52,588 bases of DNA, taken from NCBI GenBank assembly GCA_910585995.1, contig CAJUGG010000035.1, forward strand, positions 1 through 52,588. Direction: 5' to 3'. Numbering within the stretch: position 1 is the first letter of the stretch; the number at the start of each line of letters is the position of its first letter. Shown here one piece after another: positions 8,130 to 16,742 of the stretch. A program made the position numbers and the translations under genes. The DNA comes from an uncultured Lachnospiraceae bacterium. Its GTDB lineage: Bacteria; Bacillota; Clostridia; Lachnospirales; Lachnospiraceae. A model generated the notes under the pieces. The model ran no database searches, had not been told where the DNA came from, and saw nothing but the letters and a program-made list of their open reading frames with translations.

Positions 8130-9902
8130 TCAGGGCAGTCTGTATTTTTCCTGAAACTGTCTGTATAGCTTTTGAAAATCTGTATTTTGTTCTTTCTGAA
8201 GTGCATTGAGATATTCATGCGCCTCATACCCCTCGGTCCGAGACTGCAACAGTGCAATCGCGATATTAGAACAATGATCTGAGATCCTCTCATAGTTTGT
8301 CACCAGATCCGACAAAGCAAATCCCAAAAGCATGGTACACTCCCCTGTCTTCAACCGTTCCACATGCCTTTTTTTCAGTCTTTTGCTCAGATCATCCATG
8401 GTCTCTTCCAAGGGTTCAATCCTCGCCGCCTTTTCCATATCTCCCTGAGAAAATGCATCCATCGTGGATGCCACAATCTCCTGAAGCGCTTCTGTATATA
8501 CACCAAGTTCTTTTTTCGCCTTTTCTGAAAATCCAGTCTTTTTTTCATAAAGCTCCTGCGCTGTCTCCATAATGTTGACTGCGTGATCGCTGATCCTCTC
8601 CAGATCTCCAATACAGTGCAGAAGCATAGAGACCGTATAGCTCTCCTTTTCCGACAGATTTCGGCTGCCAAGCTTTACCAGATAACTGCCCAGTTCGTCC
8701 TCATAGCGATCGGTTCTCTCCTCTAATCTCTGTACTTTTTTTGCCTGCTTTTCATCATAATGATCCAAAAGAGCAATCGCCTTAAGAAGCGTCTTCTGTG
8801 CCAGATCAGCCATACGTACCGCCACAGTCCGGCTTTGCTTCAAAGCATAACCAGGTGTATCCAAAAAACGACTATCCAGAAGTTCTAAATCTTTGGTTCT
8901 CTCATTGGCTTCCTCCTGCTCCTCCAAAGTCTCAGGAATCGTCAGACATGCCAGCCTTACCAGTACATGCGAAAACGGCAGCAAGATCATGGTAGCTGTG
9001 ATATTAAAGAGTGAATGTACCACTGCAATCCCAGCCGCGTTCGTAGGCTGCTCCATAAACGAAAAATGCAAAAATGCGTGAAGACTGTAAAATACGACTA
9101 AAAAAACGGCTGTGCCAATCAGATTAAAATACAGATGCAACAGGGCAGTCCTCTTGGCATTTTTATGCGCCCCAATCCCTGAGAGCAGGGCAGTCACGCA
9201 AGTACCGATATTCTGTCCCATCACAATAGGAAGCGCTGTCTGAAATGTCACAGCCCCTGTGGCACACAACGCCTGCAGGATACCGATAGAGGCGGAAGAA
9301 CTCTGAAGTACCGCTGTCAGGATCACGCCGCAGAGCATCCCCAGGATCGGATTGGAAAACATTGTTAAGATATTGGCAAACTCTGGAACCTCTGCCAACG
9401 GCTTGACGGCCCCGCTCATCGTATCCATCCCTGTCATCAGGATGGCAAATCCCATCAAAATCAGTCCCAGATCTTTTCTCTTGTTCTTTTTGGAGAACAT
9501 CAAAAGGCCAATGCCCGTCAAAGCCAGTATTGGGGAAAAAGATGTGGGTTTTAACATTCGTATAAAAAAATTGCTGCTCTCAATCCCCGCCAGACTTAAG
9601 ATCCAGGAGGTCACAGTCGTTCCCACATTGGCACCCATAATAATGCCCACTGCCTGCTGCAGCTGCATCATACCAGAGTTTACAAATCCAACGGCCATCA
9701 CGGTAGTTGCCGAAGAAGACTGAATCACTGCGGTCACTCCTGCACCTAAAAGCACTGCCTTTAATGGACTGTCTGTCAGACGCTCCAAGATCCTCTCCAA
9801 TTTACCCCCTGAGAGACGGGCCAGTCCGCTGCCCATCGTCTCCATTCCATACAAGAACAACGCCAGCCCGCCCAACAACGTTAAAACACTAAAAAAATCC
9901 AT
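8130..9902 (-). CDS. Na/Pi cotransporter family protein with PhoU domain
   Basis: A 590-residue NptA-type sodium-phosphate symporter. The N-terminal membrane part has the two inverted family repeats, each with a signature QSSSA motif (AVIQSSSATTVMAVGF near residue 60 and AVLQSSSASIGILQAL near 200). The C-terminal soluble part (about residues 345-560) is a PhoU-like helical domain with ERISDHAVNI and ERISDHCSNI motifs. It imports phosphate and may sense its flux. It is the first gene of an operon with phoP/phoR-like genes, under a TTGACA-17-TATACT promoter with a long leader carrying Pho-box-like repeats. Confidence 0.93.
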   Translation of the reverse strand: MDFFSVLTLLGGLALFLYGMETMGSGLARLSGGKLERILERLTDSPLKAVLLGAGVTAVIQSSSATTVMAVGFVNSGMMQLQQAVGIIMGANVGTTVTSWILSLAGIESSNFFIRMLKPTSFSPILALTGIGLLMFSKKNKRKDLGLILMGFAILMTGMDTMSGAVKPLAEVPEFANILTMFSNPILGMLCGVILTAVLQSSSASIGILQALCATGAVTFQTALPIVMGQNIGTCVTALLSGIGAHKNAKRTALLHLYFNLIGTAVFLVVFYSLHAFLHFSFMEQPTNAAGIAVVHSLFNITATMILLPFSHVLVRLACLTIPETLEEQEEANERTKDLELLDSRFLDTPGYALKQSRTVAVRMADLAQKTLLKAIALLDHYDEKQAKKVQRLEERTDRYEDELGSYLVKLGSRNLSEKESYTVSMLLHCIGDLERISDHAVNIMETAQELYEKKTGFSEKAKKELGVYTEALQEIVASTMDAFSQGDMEKAARIEPLEETMDDLSKRLKKRHVERLKTGECTMLLGFALSDLVTNYERISDHCSNIAIALLQSRTEGYEAHEYLNALQKEQNTDFQKLYRQFQEKYRLP

Positions 9903-9971
9903 GATGATATCCTTCCTCTCGTCTTACTACATTAACATGCCCATTTTTCCCTGTCATATTAATATATCCAT

Positions 9972-10010
9972 GTAAAGACCAAGAGGTATCTTTGTAAAAT
10001 GCACGTAAAA
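9972..10010 (-). promoter_or_regulatory. Candidate Pho box (11-bp-phased TTTTAC repeats)
   Basis: On the minus strand TTTTAC occurs at 10010-10005 and 9999-9994, exactly 11 bp apart, and the variant CTTTAC at 9977-9972 is a further 22 bp on. Bacillus PhoP binds direct TT(A/T/C)ACA repeats with this helical phasing. A secondary -10-like TATATT follows downstream. Confidence 0.45.
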
Positions 10011-10036
10011 TTTTCCAGTATTAAAAGTCTCAGTTT

Positions 10037-10065
10037 AGTATAGTCTGCCTTTTTGTCTCTGTCAA
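10037..10065 (-). promoter_or_regulatory. Sigma-A promoter of the Na/Pi cotransporter operon
   Basis: On the minus strand a consensus TTGACA (10065-10060) and TATACT (10042-10037) are separated by 17 nt. The leader to the start codon at 9902 is about 125 nt and contains the Pho-box-like repeats. Confidence 0.75.
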
Positions 10066-10090
10066 ACAGGAAAAAGACGCAGTTCTGTGC

Positions 10091-10636
10091 TTAGATATGT
10101 CTTCCGGTAATCCCATAGACAATAGCCGATGCCATACGCCCTGCCTGATAGCGTCCAACGTCATCTTTATCATCTAAAAAACAACATTCAATCAGCATGG
10201 CAGGTGCCGTGGTTCGTCTTAAATAGGCCAGATTTTTCCGATATTTGATTCCACGATTTTTATATCCCAGAGAAGCAATCGCATGGCAGACTTTCAGAGC
10301 ATACTCGGTCGCCTTACTGGAAGCAGAATAGACTAACACTTCCACCCCTGTTGTTTTCCCATCTCCCTTTAGATCCGATGCTCCGGAATTAAAATGGATG
10401 CTCACATCCAGATCCACAGGATGCGCATTGCACTTCGCCACAATCTTTTTCAGTACATCTGCCTGACTAATCCCATTATCCACCGTACAATCGTATACGG
10501 TATGCCCTAGTTTGCGAAGCTTGTGTACCACTTCATCTTTCACCTTTCTACTCTCAGTCGACTCATGGACCAATCCCTTCGCACCACTGGCTGTCTTTCC
10601 CTCCGGATTATGCCCCGCATGAACATTAATTCTCAT
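10091..10636 (-). CDS. N-acetylmuramoyl-L-alanine amidase (Amidase_3)
   Basis: A 181-residue catalytic domain alone, without a signal peptide or wall-binding module. Zinc ligands are seen as VHAGHNPEG (His), the Glu in the HES segment and VSIHFNSG (His); the catalytic Glu is in AMLIECCFLDD. Amidase_3 enzymes cut the bond between MurNAc and the stem peptide. Lack of a signal peptide is typical of phage endolysins or mother-cell sporulation amidases; there is no phage module nearby, so a sporulation or stress lysis role is possible but unproven. It is monocistronic. An imperfect inverted repeat TTTACA/TGTAAA lies in its promoter region. Confidence 0.85.
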   Translation of the reverse strand: MRINVHAGHNPEGKTASGAKGLVHESTESRKVKDEVVHKLRKLGHTVYDCTVDNGISQADVLKKIVAKCNAHPVDLDVSIHFNSGASDLKGDGKTTGVEVLVYSASSKATEYALKVCHAIASLGYKNRGIKYRKNLAYLRRTTAPAMLIECCFLDDKDDVGRYQAGRMASAIVYGITGRHI

Positions 10637-10767
10637 ACTTTTTCACTTTCCTTCTCTTCTTTCTATTTACAATCATACAATATGTAAACAAGTTCCTTTT
10701 TGCTACATTTTCCGACAAGAAAAGTGTCTGCTTTGCATAGATTCCATCAAGTCATCGCAAAAACAAC

Positions 10768-10796
10768 TTGCAACTTTACTAAGAATCCGCTAAGAT
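10768..10796 (+). promoter_or_regulatory. Putative promoter of a short plus-strand unit
   Basis: TTGCAA (10768-10773) and TAAGAT (10791-10796) are 17 nt apart. It points into the gap before the gdhA terminator, where only tiny ORFs exist. Confidence 0.45.
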
Positions 10797-10854
10797 AAAA
10801 TCATCAGCACGAAAACCCATCTACATGCGCATACATGCTAAGGGGGTGCGATCT

Positions 10855-11001
10855 ATGCGTAGAGATTGCAAAGACTGTAGGTATTGCAGCGACCGTAATA
10901 GGAACCGATGGAGAAGTTTCATTTGGTGCCATTTTCACCGCACTGTTGTCGAGGCCGATCGGGCGAGGCAATCCTGCGCACTCTGGCGTCGCGCCCTATA
11001 A
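10855..11001 (+). CDS. Uncertain small Cys-rich ORF (48 aa)
   Basis: This ORF begins 8 nt after AGGGGG and encodes 48 residues starting MRRDCKDCRYC, with a CxxCxxC pattern and many Arg residues. A second ORF in another frame (10835-11026, 63 aa, ending GVAPYKKGAKFKK) covers the same stretch and looks more protein-like in the middle, but it has no ribosome binding site. The unit has a promoter at 10768-10796 and a terminator at 11025-11069. I recognise neither product. It may be a small protein, a decayed gene or an RNA. Confidence 0.28.
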   Translation: MRRDCKDCRYCSDRNRNRWRSFIWCHFHRTVVEADRARQSCALWRRAL

Positions 11002-11015
11002 AAAGGGCGCAAAGT

Positions 11016-11069
11016 TCAAAAAATAAGGATGCCGCAAAATCACCAATCTCATGATTTTGCAGCATCCTT
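11016..11069 (-). terminator. Terminator of gdhA
   Basis: An 18-bp stem (AAGGATGC.GCAAAATCA at 11025-11042 with its complement at 11052-11069, one mismatch, 9-nt loop) is followed on the minus strand by TTATTTTTTG. It lies 23 bp beyond the gdhA stop codon. It could also stop transcription of the short plus-strand unit. Confidence 0.85.
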
Positions 11070-11092
11070 ATCTTCTTCTGTTTGTTATATTC

Positions 11093-12433
11093 TTAACATA
11101 CTCCCTGGGCTAAGATCGCATTTGCCACTTTTTCAAATCCTGCAATATTAGCACCTGCCACGTAGTTGCCTTCCATGCCATAGCGTTTTGCAGCATCGTC
11201 GATATTGTGGTAGATATTGACCATGATCTGCTCTAATTTTGCGTCTACTTCTTCAAAGGTCCAGCTAAGACGCTCGCTGTTCTGGGTCATCTCCAGTGCA
11301 GAGGTAGCTACGCCGCCTGCATTGGATGCCTTGCCGCAGATAAACAGTACGCCGTTATCCTGCAGATATTTGGTCGCGTCTAAGGTCGTCGGCATATTCG
11401 CGCCCTCGCAGACTGCCTTGCAGCCATTGGCAACCAACTGTTTTGCATCCTCTAAGAGCAGCTCGTTCTGAGTTGCACACGGCAGTGCGATATCACATTT
11501 GATCTGCCATACTCCGCGTCCCTCATGATACTCTGCACTTGGTCTGGCAGCTGCATACTCGGTCAGGCGGGCACGTTTTACTTCTTTAACCTCTTTTAAG
11601 AGTGCCACATCAATGCCCTCTGCATCATAGATCCATCCGGTAGAATCTGATACGGTCACAACCTTTGCACCCATCTGCTGTGCTTTCTCAGTTGCATAGA
11701 TCGCCACATTGCCAGAACCAGATACGCAGCAGATCTTGTCTTTCATATCCATGCCATGACATTTCATCAACTCACGGGTGATGTAGAGAAGTCCATAGCC
11801 TGTCGCCTCGGTACGAGCTAAAGAACCGCCAAAGCTCAGTCCCTTTCCGGTCAGCACGCCCTCATACAGTCCGGTGATTCTCTTGTACTGTCCATACATA
11901 TAGCCGATCTCTCTTGCACCGGTTCCGATATCTCCTGCCGGCACATCCACATCTGCGCCGATGTATCTGTATAATTCAGTGATAAAACTCTGACAAAATG
12001 CCATCACTTCTCTGTCGGATTTGCCCTTTGGATCAAAGTCAGAACCGCCTTTGCCGCCTCCGATTGGAAGTCCGGTCAGGGAATTTTTAAAGATCTGCTC
12101 AAATCCTAAGAATTTGATAATGCCAATATTGACAGAAGGATGCAGTCTTAAGCCTCCCTTGTATGGTCCAATGGCATTGTTAAACTGTACGCGGTATCCG
12201 GTGTTCACCTGCACCTGTCCTTTGTCATCCACCCACGGAACGCGGAACTTGATCTGGCGATCCGGCTCCACTAGTCTCTCTAACAGCGCCTCTTTGCGGT
12301 ATTTTTCCTCATTTGCCTCGATCACAGGTCTTAAAGAATCCAGCACTTCCTCTACTGCCTGTAAAAACTCCGGCTCAGATGCATTTTTCTCTTTGACTCT
12401 TGCGAGCACCTCATCAACATAACTCATTTTCAT
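11093..12433 (-). CDS. gdhA: NADP-specific glutamate dehydrogenase
   Basis: A 446-residue hexameric-type GDH of about 50 kDa that makes glutamate from 2-oxoglutarate and ammonia in the cytoplasm. The catalytic Lys128 lies in LPIGGGKGGSDFDP; the substrate region includes YKGGLRLHPSV, the PAGDIGTGAREIGYM segment and the Rossmann-fold CCVSGSGNVA. Length and motifs fit the NADP-dependent small GDH family. The start is ambiguous: ATG 12433 lies 4 nt after GAGGAG and ATG 12427 lies 10 nt after it, so a product shorter by two residues is possible. It is a single-gene unit with its own promoter and terminator. Confidence 0.96.
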   Translation of the reverse strand: MKMSYVDEVLARVKEKNASEPEFLQAVEEVLDSLRPVIEANEEKYRKEALLERLVEPDRQIKFRVPWVDDKGQVQVNTGYRVQFNNAIGPYKGGLRLHPSVNIGIIKFLGFEQIFKNSLTGLPIGGGKGGSDFDPKGKSDREVMAFCQSFITELYRYIGADVDVPAGDIGTGAREIGYMYGQYKRITGLYEGVLTGKGLSFGGSLARTEATGYGLLYITRELMKCHGMDMKDKICCVSGSGNVAIYATEKAQQMGAKVVTVSDSTGWIYDAEGIDVALLKEVKEVKRARLTEYAAARPSAEYHEGRGVWQIKCDIALPCATQNELLLEDAKQLVANGCKAVCEGANMPTTLDATKYLQDNGVLFICGKASNAGGVATSALEMTQNSERLSWTFEEVDAKLEQIMVNIYHNIDDAAKRYGMEGNYVAGANIAGFEKVANAILAQGVC

Positions 12434-12477
12434 CAGTCTCCTCAGTTATTCAATCTTCATTTTTTGCCAACGCTACT

Positions 12478-12506
12478 ATTTTATTACGATTTTTTTAAAT
12501 ATGCAA
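12478..12506 (-). promoter_or_regulatory. Sigma-A promoter of gdhA
   Basis: On the minus strand TTGCAT (12506-12501) and TAAAAT (12483-12478) are 17 nt apart in a very AT-rich region, about 45 bp upstream of the start codon. Confidence 0.6.
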
Positions 12507-12587
12507 TAATTTTTGAATAATTAATCAACAAACAAAAATTTTTTTGTCCTGCCTCTGATCTTCTGTACTTTTTTGGGCAGAATCCGC

Positions 12588-14720
12588 TTACTGGAATCTT
12601 CCCGTAAACACCGCCACCGATCTCGGACGCATGATAAATTCATGGTCAATCCGCGCTCCGCTTCCTTCCGGGTAGACATAATGCCCCGCGCCGTCCCCGT
12701 AGGTATTCACACTAAGATACCAAAAAGCCCCGTTATCCAGTTTAGGAAGCACAATCCGAACATCTTCCCAATGGGTATTGACCGAGACATACACCATATC
12801 GTCCTGTCCCTTTTCCCGGTTATAGCCTGCAAATCCCACGGAGAAGGTTCTTGTGCCCCGCGGCAAATTGGTCTCCTTTCCATACACATCATGAATATGA
12901 ATCGGCGCCATCCCGCAGACAGCGTCCGGCAGCTTCTTGCGGATCACCGGATGGGAGTGCCTAAAATGAATCATAAATTTAAAAAATGCAAATAAATCCT
13001 GATTCTTCTCCAAATATTCCCAATTGAGCCAGGAGATCTCATTGTCCTGGCAGTATCCATTGTTATTGCCAAACTGCGTATTGCCAAACTCATCTCCTGC
13101 CAAAAACATCGGCGTTCCCCTGCTGCACATCAGCACCGCACAGGCATTGCGGATCATCCGATAGCGAAGAGTGAGCACCTCCGGGTTATCCGTCTCTCCT
13201 TCTTCCCCGCAATTCCAACTTCGGTTGTCGTCGACGCCGTCCGTATTGTCCCATCCGTTGCCTTCGTTGTGCTTCTGATTGTAAGCATAGAGATCATACA
13301 AAGTAAATCCGTCATGACATGTTAAAAAATTAACACATGAATTGTACCCTGCATAGCTTCCGTCATAATCTGAGTGAAACCCTCCATACAGATCTCCGGA
13401 GCCGGCAATACTCCAGGCTGCGCTCCACGCCTCCTGACAGTCCCCTTTCAGATAACCCCTGAGGGCATCCCGATAGCGTCCGTTCCATTCTGCCCACCTT
13501 CTGCTGGCAGGAAAGCGTCCCACCTGGTACATCCCGCCTGCATCCCACGCTTCCGCGATCAGCTTGACCTTGCTTAAGATCGGATCATACGCCAGACTCT
13601 TTAAAAGAGGCGGATTATTCATCGGAGAGCCGTCTTCATTTCTTCCCAAGATACTGGCCAGATCAAACCGAAATCCATCCACCCGGTAGCTTACCGTCCA
13701 ATAGCGCAGACATTCCAAGATCAGCTGATGGACAATCGGATGATTACAGTTGAGCGTATTGCCGCACCCGCTGAAGTTGTAATAATTGCCGTCAGGCGTC
13801 AGCATATAGTAGACTTTATTGTCAAATCCTTTAAAACAAAAAGTAGGGCCTTGTTCATTGCCCTCCGCGGTATGGTTAAATACCACGTCCAGGATCACCT
13901 CGATCCCATGGTCATGAAGTTCCCGGATCAGTTCCTTTAACTCAGTCCCTTCGCAGTTATACTCCACAGCTGAGGCATAATTCATATTAGGGGCAAAAAA
14001 TCCAATCGAATTATATCCCCAGTAGTCCAGAAGTTTTGTTCCATTTACCTCTCTTGCATTTAGCGTCTCATCAAATGCAAATACCGGCATCAGCTCCACA
14101 GCATTGATTCCCAGCTCCTTTAGATAGGGAATCTTTTCTTTTAACCCTGCAAATGTTCCCCGGTGGGTCACCTTAGAGGAAGGATGCATGGTAAAACCGC
14201 GCACATGCAGCTCATAAATGACCAGATCACTTAACTCCTTCTCCGACTGCGGCATATCTCCCCAGTCAAAGACATCCTTCACCACTCGTCCCCGGTATCC
14301 ACTGCTCTTTTTCTCCCCCCAAGTGCCTTGTCTGGTCACTACTCTTGCATAAGGATCTACCAGAAGGCTTTTCTTATTGAACAGCATGCCATATTCCGGT
14401 TCGTAAGGCCCATCCACCCGATACGCGTACTCGAATTTTTCGATGTCCAGTCCAAACACGATCATCGAATAGACATCTCCAATCTTATAAGCTTCCGGGA
14501 AAGGCAGCACCGCGTACGGCTCCTCCTCTCCTTCATGAAACAATAAAAGCTCACAAGACGTCCCAAAATGGGTGTGTACGGTAAAATTTACTCCATTGGG
14601 CAGAGAAATGGCCCCATTGACATCAAACATCCCAGGTCTCACCAAATATCCAGCGACCTCATCCATGGGAGTCATTGTCATGATATAATCTGGTATAAAC
14701 TTCCTTGTATAGTGCTTCAA
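12588..14720 (-). CDS. glgX: Glycogen debranching enzyme / isoamylase-type GH13
   Basis: A 710-residue GH13 enzyme with an N-terminal CBM48-like domain (about residues 25-140), a TIM-barrel and a C-terminal beta domain. GH13 regions are clear: DVVFNHTAEG (region I), FRFDLAS with nucleophile Asp353, IAEAWD with acid/base Glu390, and LTCHDGFTLYDL with Asp470. The YELHVRGFT and WGYNSIGFFAPN motifs are typical of GlgX/TreX/isoamylase debranching enzymes that hydrolyse alpha-1,6 bonds in glycogen. The start is TTG, supported by GGAGG 5 nt upstream. No other glycogen genes are in the window. Confidence 0.9.
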   Translation of the reverse strand: MKHYTRKFIPDYIMTMTPMDEVAGYLVRPGMFDVNGAISLPNGVNFTVHTHFGTSCELLLFHEGEEEPYAVLPFPEAYKIGDVYSMIVFGLDIEKFEYAYRVDGPYEPEYGMLFNKKSLLVDPYARVVTRQGTWGEKKSSGYRGRVVKDVFDWGDMPQSEKELSDLVIYELHVRGFTMHPSSKVTHRGTFAGLKEKIPYLKELGINAVELMPVFAFDETLNAREVNGTKLLDYWGYNSIGFFAPNMNYASAVEYNCEGTELKELIRELHDHGIEVILDVVFNHTAEGNEQGPTFCFKGFDNKVYYMLTPDGNYYNFSGCGNTLNCNHPIVHQLILECLRYWTVSYRVDGFRFDLASILGRNEDGSPMNNPPLLKSLAYDPILSKVKLIAEAWDAGGMYQVGRFPASRRWAEWNGRYRDALRGYLKGDCQEAWSAAWSIAGSGDLYGGFHSDYDGSYAGYNSCVNFLTCHDGFTLYDLYAYNQKHNEGNGWDNTDGVDDNRSWNCGEEGETDNPEVLTLRYRMIRNACAVLMCSRGTPMFLAGDEFGNTQFGNNNGYCQDNEISWLNWEYLEKNQDLFAFFKFMIHFRHSHPVIRKKLPDAVCGMAPIHIHDVYGKETNLPRGTRTFSVGFAGYNREKGQDDMVYVSVNTHWEDVRIVLPKLDNGAFWYLSVNTYGDGAGHYVYPEGSGARIDHEFIMRPRSVAVFTGRFQ

Positions 14721-14787
14721 GCCTGCCTCCTCTCCTAGTCTTAGAACGCCGTATCTGATATGCGTCCTGTATTGTTATGTTCTTCTA

Positions 14788-14815
14788 ATTATACGTATTT
14801 TTCATTTTTTGTCAA
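14788..14815 (-). promoter_or_regulatory. Sigma-A promoter of glgX
   Basis: On the minus strand consensus TTGACA (14815-14810) and TATAAT (14793-14788) are 16 nt apart. It starts just beyond the long inverted repeat that ends the asr operon. Confidence 0.78.
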
Positions 14816-14828
14816 ACAAACTATCCAA

Positions 14829-14941
14829 AAAGGGGCTGTCGGGAAATCGGTCTCCTGGGCTTAGGTCAAATGTGCTGTCCGATACATTCCATGCAGACAT
14901 TGACCTAAGCCCAGGAGACCGATTTTCCGACAGCCCCCTTT
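14829..14941. repeat. Long inverted-repeat element, copy 1 (short form; doubles as asr terminator)
   Basis: Two arms of about 45 bp are almost perfectly complementary (starting GGGGCTGTCGG and ending CCGACAGCCCC) and enclose the 24-nt core CTGTCCGATACA...TGCAGAC (14875-14898). Copies 2 and 3 contain the same core with at most two changes. The left half of the core and the central hairpins seen in the other copies are missing here. On the minus strand the stem ends CCCCTTTTT, 15 bp after the asrC stop, so it can act as a terminator. The one internal arm mismatch is G.U on the plus strand. Confidence 0.85.
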
Positions 14942-14956
14942 CTGATTGTTCGTTTT

Positions 14957-15931
14957 TTAACGATCAAAGTGGATCCCATTCCAGTAGACACATTCTTTGA
15001 CAATGGTCTCCGGGAGAAGCTTAACGCCTTCTAAGGCCCATTTTTTATATTCTTCAAAACCCACACGATCGATGATATAGCCGATATGCTCTTTCCTGCC
15101 CGGCGCGTCAGGAGAGATATACTGTTCCACAAACCGATAGGTATTGCAGATGATCTTTACAATATTGTCTTCATCCGCCCATACCAGGAAATCTTCCCCA
15201 AGCCTTGGGTTTTTCTTGCCGGTCCTTCCCATAATGGTCAATTTATAATATTTCTGCTTGCTCCTGGTCATCGCCCTGGTAGGACATTTGGTCACACAGA
15301 CGCCGCATCCGATACATTTTTCCTCGACTCTTACGATCTTATAGTTCTCCACCCGCAGCGCATTGACCGACAGACTCTTACAGCCCTTAACGCACGCCTG
15401 ACAGTTCACACAGCGGCTGGGATCGTACTGAGGCAGCGTCATGCCGATGATGCCAAAGTCGTGCATCCGAACCTTTGCACAGTCGTTAGAGCACCCTGTA
15501 CAGGCGATCTTAAAGTGCAGATCGTTGGGAAATACTTCTTTTTCGATCCGTTTTGCCAGTTTTGCGGTGTTGTAGTTGGCAAAAGGACAGACATTATTTC
15601 CGATACAGGCGACGATATTTCTCGTGCCCGACGCAGGATAACCCGTGTTGGGGTCGGTCTGGTTAATCTCAAGCTTCTCGATAATCGGCTGAAGTTTCTC
15701 ATTGATCGCATCCATATCTTCCAGATGAATCCCCTCGATCTCAAACCCCTGCCGGGTCGTCAGATGTACATAGCCATTTCCGTATGTCTCGGCGATCTCC
15801 TGCACCATCCCTAAGATCTTCGCATCCAGATACCCGCCCGGCACCCGAATCCTCGAAGCCCCGATGCCTCGTTCCTTGGAGACGCGATACGCATTCTTTT
15901 TCAGTTTCTTGGTATTAATATCCATACCCAT
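14957..15931 (-). CDS. asrC: Anaerobic sulfite reductase subunit C
   Basis: A 324-residue siroheme-dependent catalytic subunit that reduces sulfite to sulfide in the cytoplasm. The nitrite/sulfite reductase half-domain (residues 15-90) is followed by the siroheme/4Fe-4S motif (CPFAN, then CTGCSNDCAKVRMHDFG) and a ferredoxin insert with two clusters (CVNCQACVKGCKS and CIGCGVCVTKCPTRA). Length and order match AsrC. It is the last gene of asrABC, 19 bp after asrB, with a good AGGAGGTG site. Transcription probably ends at the inverted repeat just downstream. Confidence 0.95.
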   Translation of the reverse strand: MGMDINTKKLKKNAYRVSKERGIGASRIRVPGGYLDAKILGMVQEIAETYGNGYVHLTTRQGFEIEGIHLEDMDAINEKLQPIIEKLEINQTDPNTGYPASGTRNIVACIGNNVCPFANYNTAKLAKRIEKEVFPNDLHFKIACTGCSNDCAKVRMHDFGIIGMTLPQYDPSRCVNCQACVKGCKSLSVNALRVENYKIVRVEEKCIGCGVCVTKCPTRAMTRSKQKYYKLTIMGRTGKKNPRLGEDFLVWADEDNIVKIICNTYRFVEQYISPDAPGRKEHIGYIIDRVGFEEYKKWALEGVKLLPETIVKECVYWNGIHFDR

Positions 15932-15950
15932 AAACAGGATACACCTCCTC

Positions 15951-16742
15951 CTAATCGATCAATTCTTTACCGTCCACATAGTTAAACACCGGCCCGTCTA
16001 AGCAGATATAGGTATCGCCGATCTTACAGTGGCCGCATTTTCCCAGTCCGCAGCACATCTTGCGCTCATGGGACACCCAGATCTTCTGCTCTGGCACTCC
16101 GAGTTTTAAGATCTCCATCACCGTAAACTTAATCATCACGGGCGGACCCACGCAGATAAATGCTGTATTTTCTATATCTGTAAGCTGTAAATCCGGGATA
16201 TATTTCGTCACCATACCGACGTTCCCCTGATATCCTTCCGGCGCCGTATCCACCGTCTGAATCACATTGATCTGTTTTTCCCAAAAGGCAAAATCCTCCC
16301 GAAAGAGCACATTCTGCGGGGATTTAAAGCCGGCAATCAGCGTGACTTTCTTAGCTTCCCCGGTATGGTGTGCAAAATAATCCACCACTCCTTTTACCGG
16401 CGACAGCCCCGTACCGCCTGCCACAACCACCAGTTCTTTTCCCCGGTAATCATCCAGTTCAAAACCATTTCCATAAGGTCCCCGCAAAAACAGCCTGTCA
16501 CCCACATAATTTTCAAAGATCTCGCCAGTGACTTTTCCCACCCGGCGAATCGTCAGATCTATTGTCCCCTCTCCGATACCGCTCACCGAGATCGGAGCCT
16601 CTCCGTATTTGGGAATGGACACTTCAAAAAACTGTCCCGGCTTCACCTGACCATTAAATTCCATCCGAAACGTATATTCCAGATCCGTATGCCGGATCAC
16701 CTCCTGAATCGTCGATAACTGAGGGATATATTCATTTTTCAT
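15951..16742 (-). CDS. asrB: Anaerobic sulfite reductase subunit B
   Basis: A 263-residue ferredoxin-NADP reductase-like subunit that passes electrons from NAD(P)H to the other subunits. The FAD-binding region has RGPYGNGFE, the NAD-binding part has VVAGGTGLSPVKG, and the C-terminal CCGLGKCGHCKIG...C binds a 2Fe-2S cluster, as in dihydroorotate dehydrogenase PyrK-type proteins. It overlaps asrA by 11 bp, so the two are translationally coupled, and is followed by asrC. Confidence 0.95.
   Translation of the reverse strand: MKNEYIPQLSTIQEVIRHTDLEYTFRMEFNGQVKPGQFFEVSIPKYGEAPISVSGIGEGTIDLTIRRVGKVTGEIFENYVGDRLFLRGPYGNGFELDDYRGKELVVVAGGTGLSPVKGVVDYFAHHTGEAKKVTLIAGFKSPQNVLFREDFAFWEKQINVIQTVDTAPEGYQGNVGMVTKYIPDLQLTDIENTAFICVGPPVMIKFTVMEILKLGVPEQKIWVSHERKMCCGLGKCGHCKIGDTYICLDGPVFNYVDGKELID

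Noticed and set aside
10091..10636. Prophage remnant around the lone amidase
   Set aside because: No holin, structural, integrase or terminase genes occur nearby.
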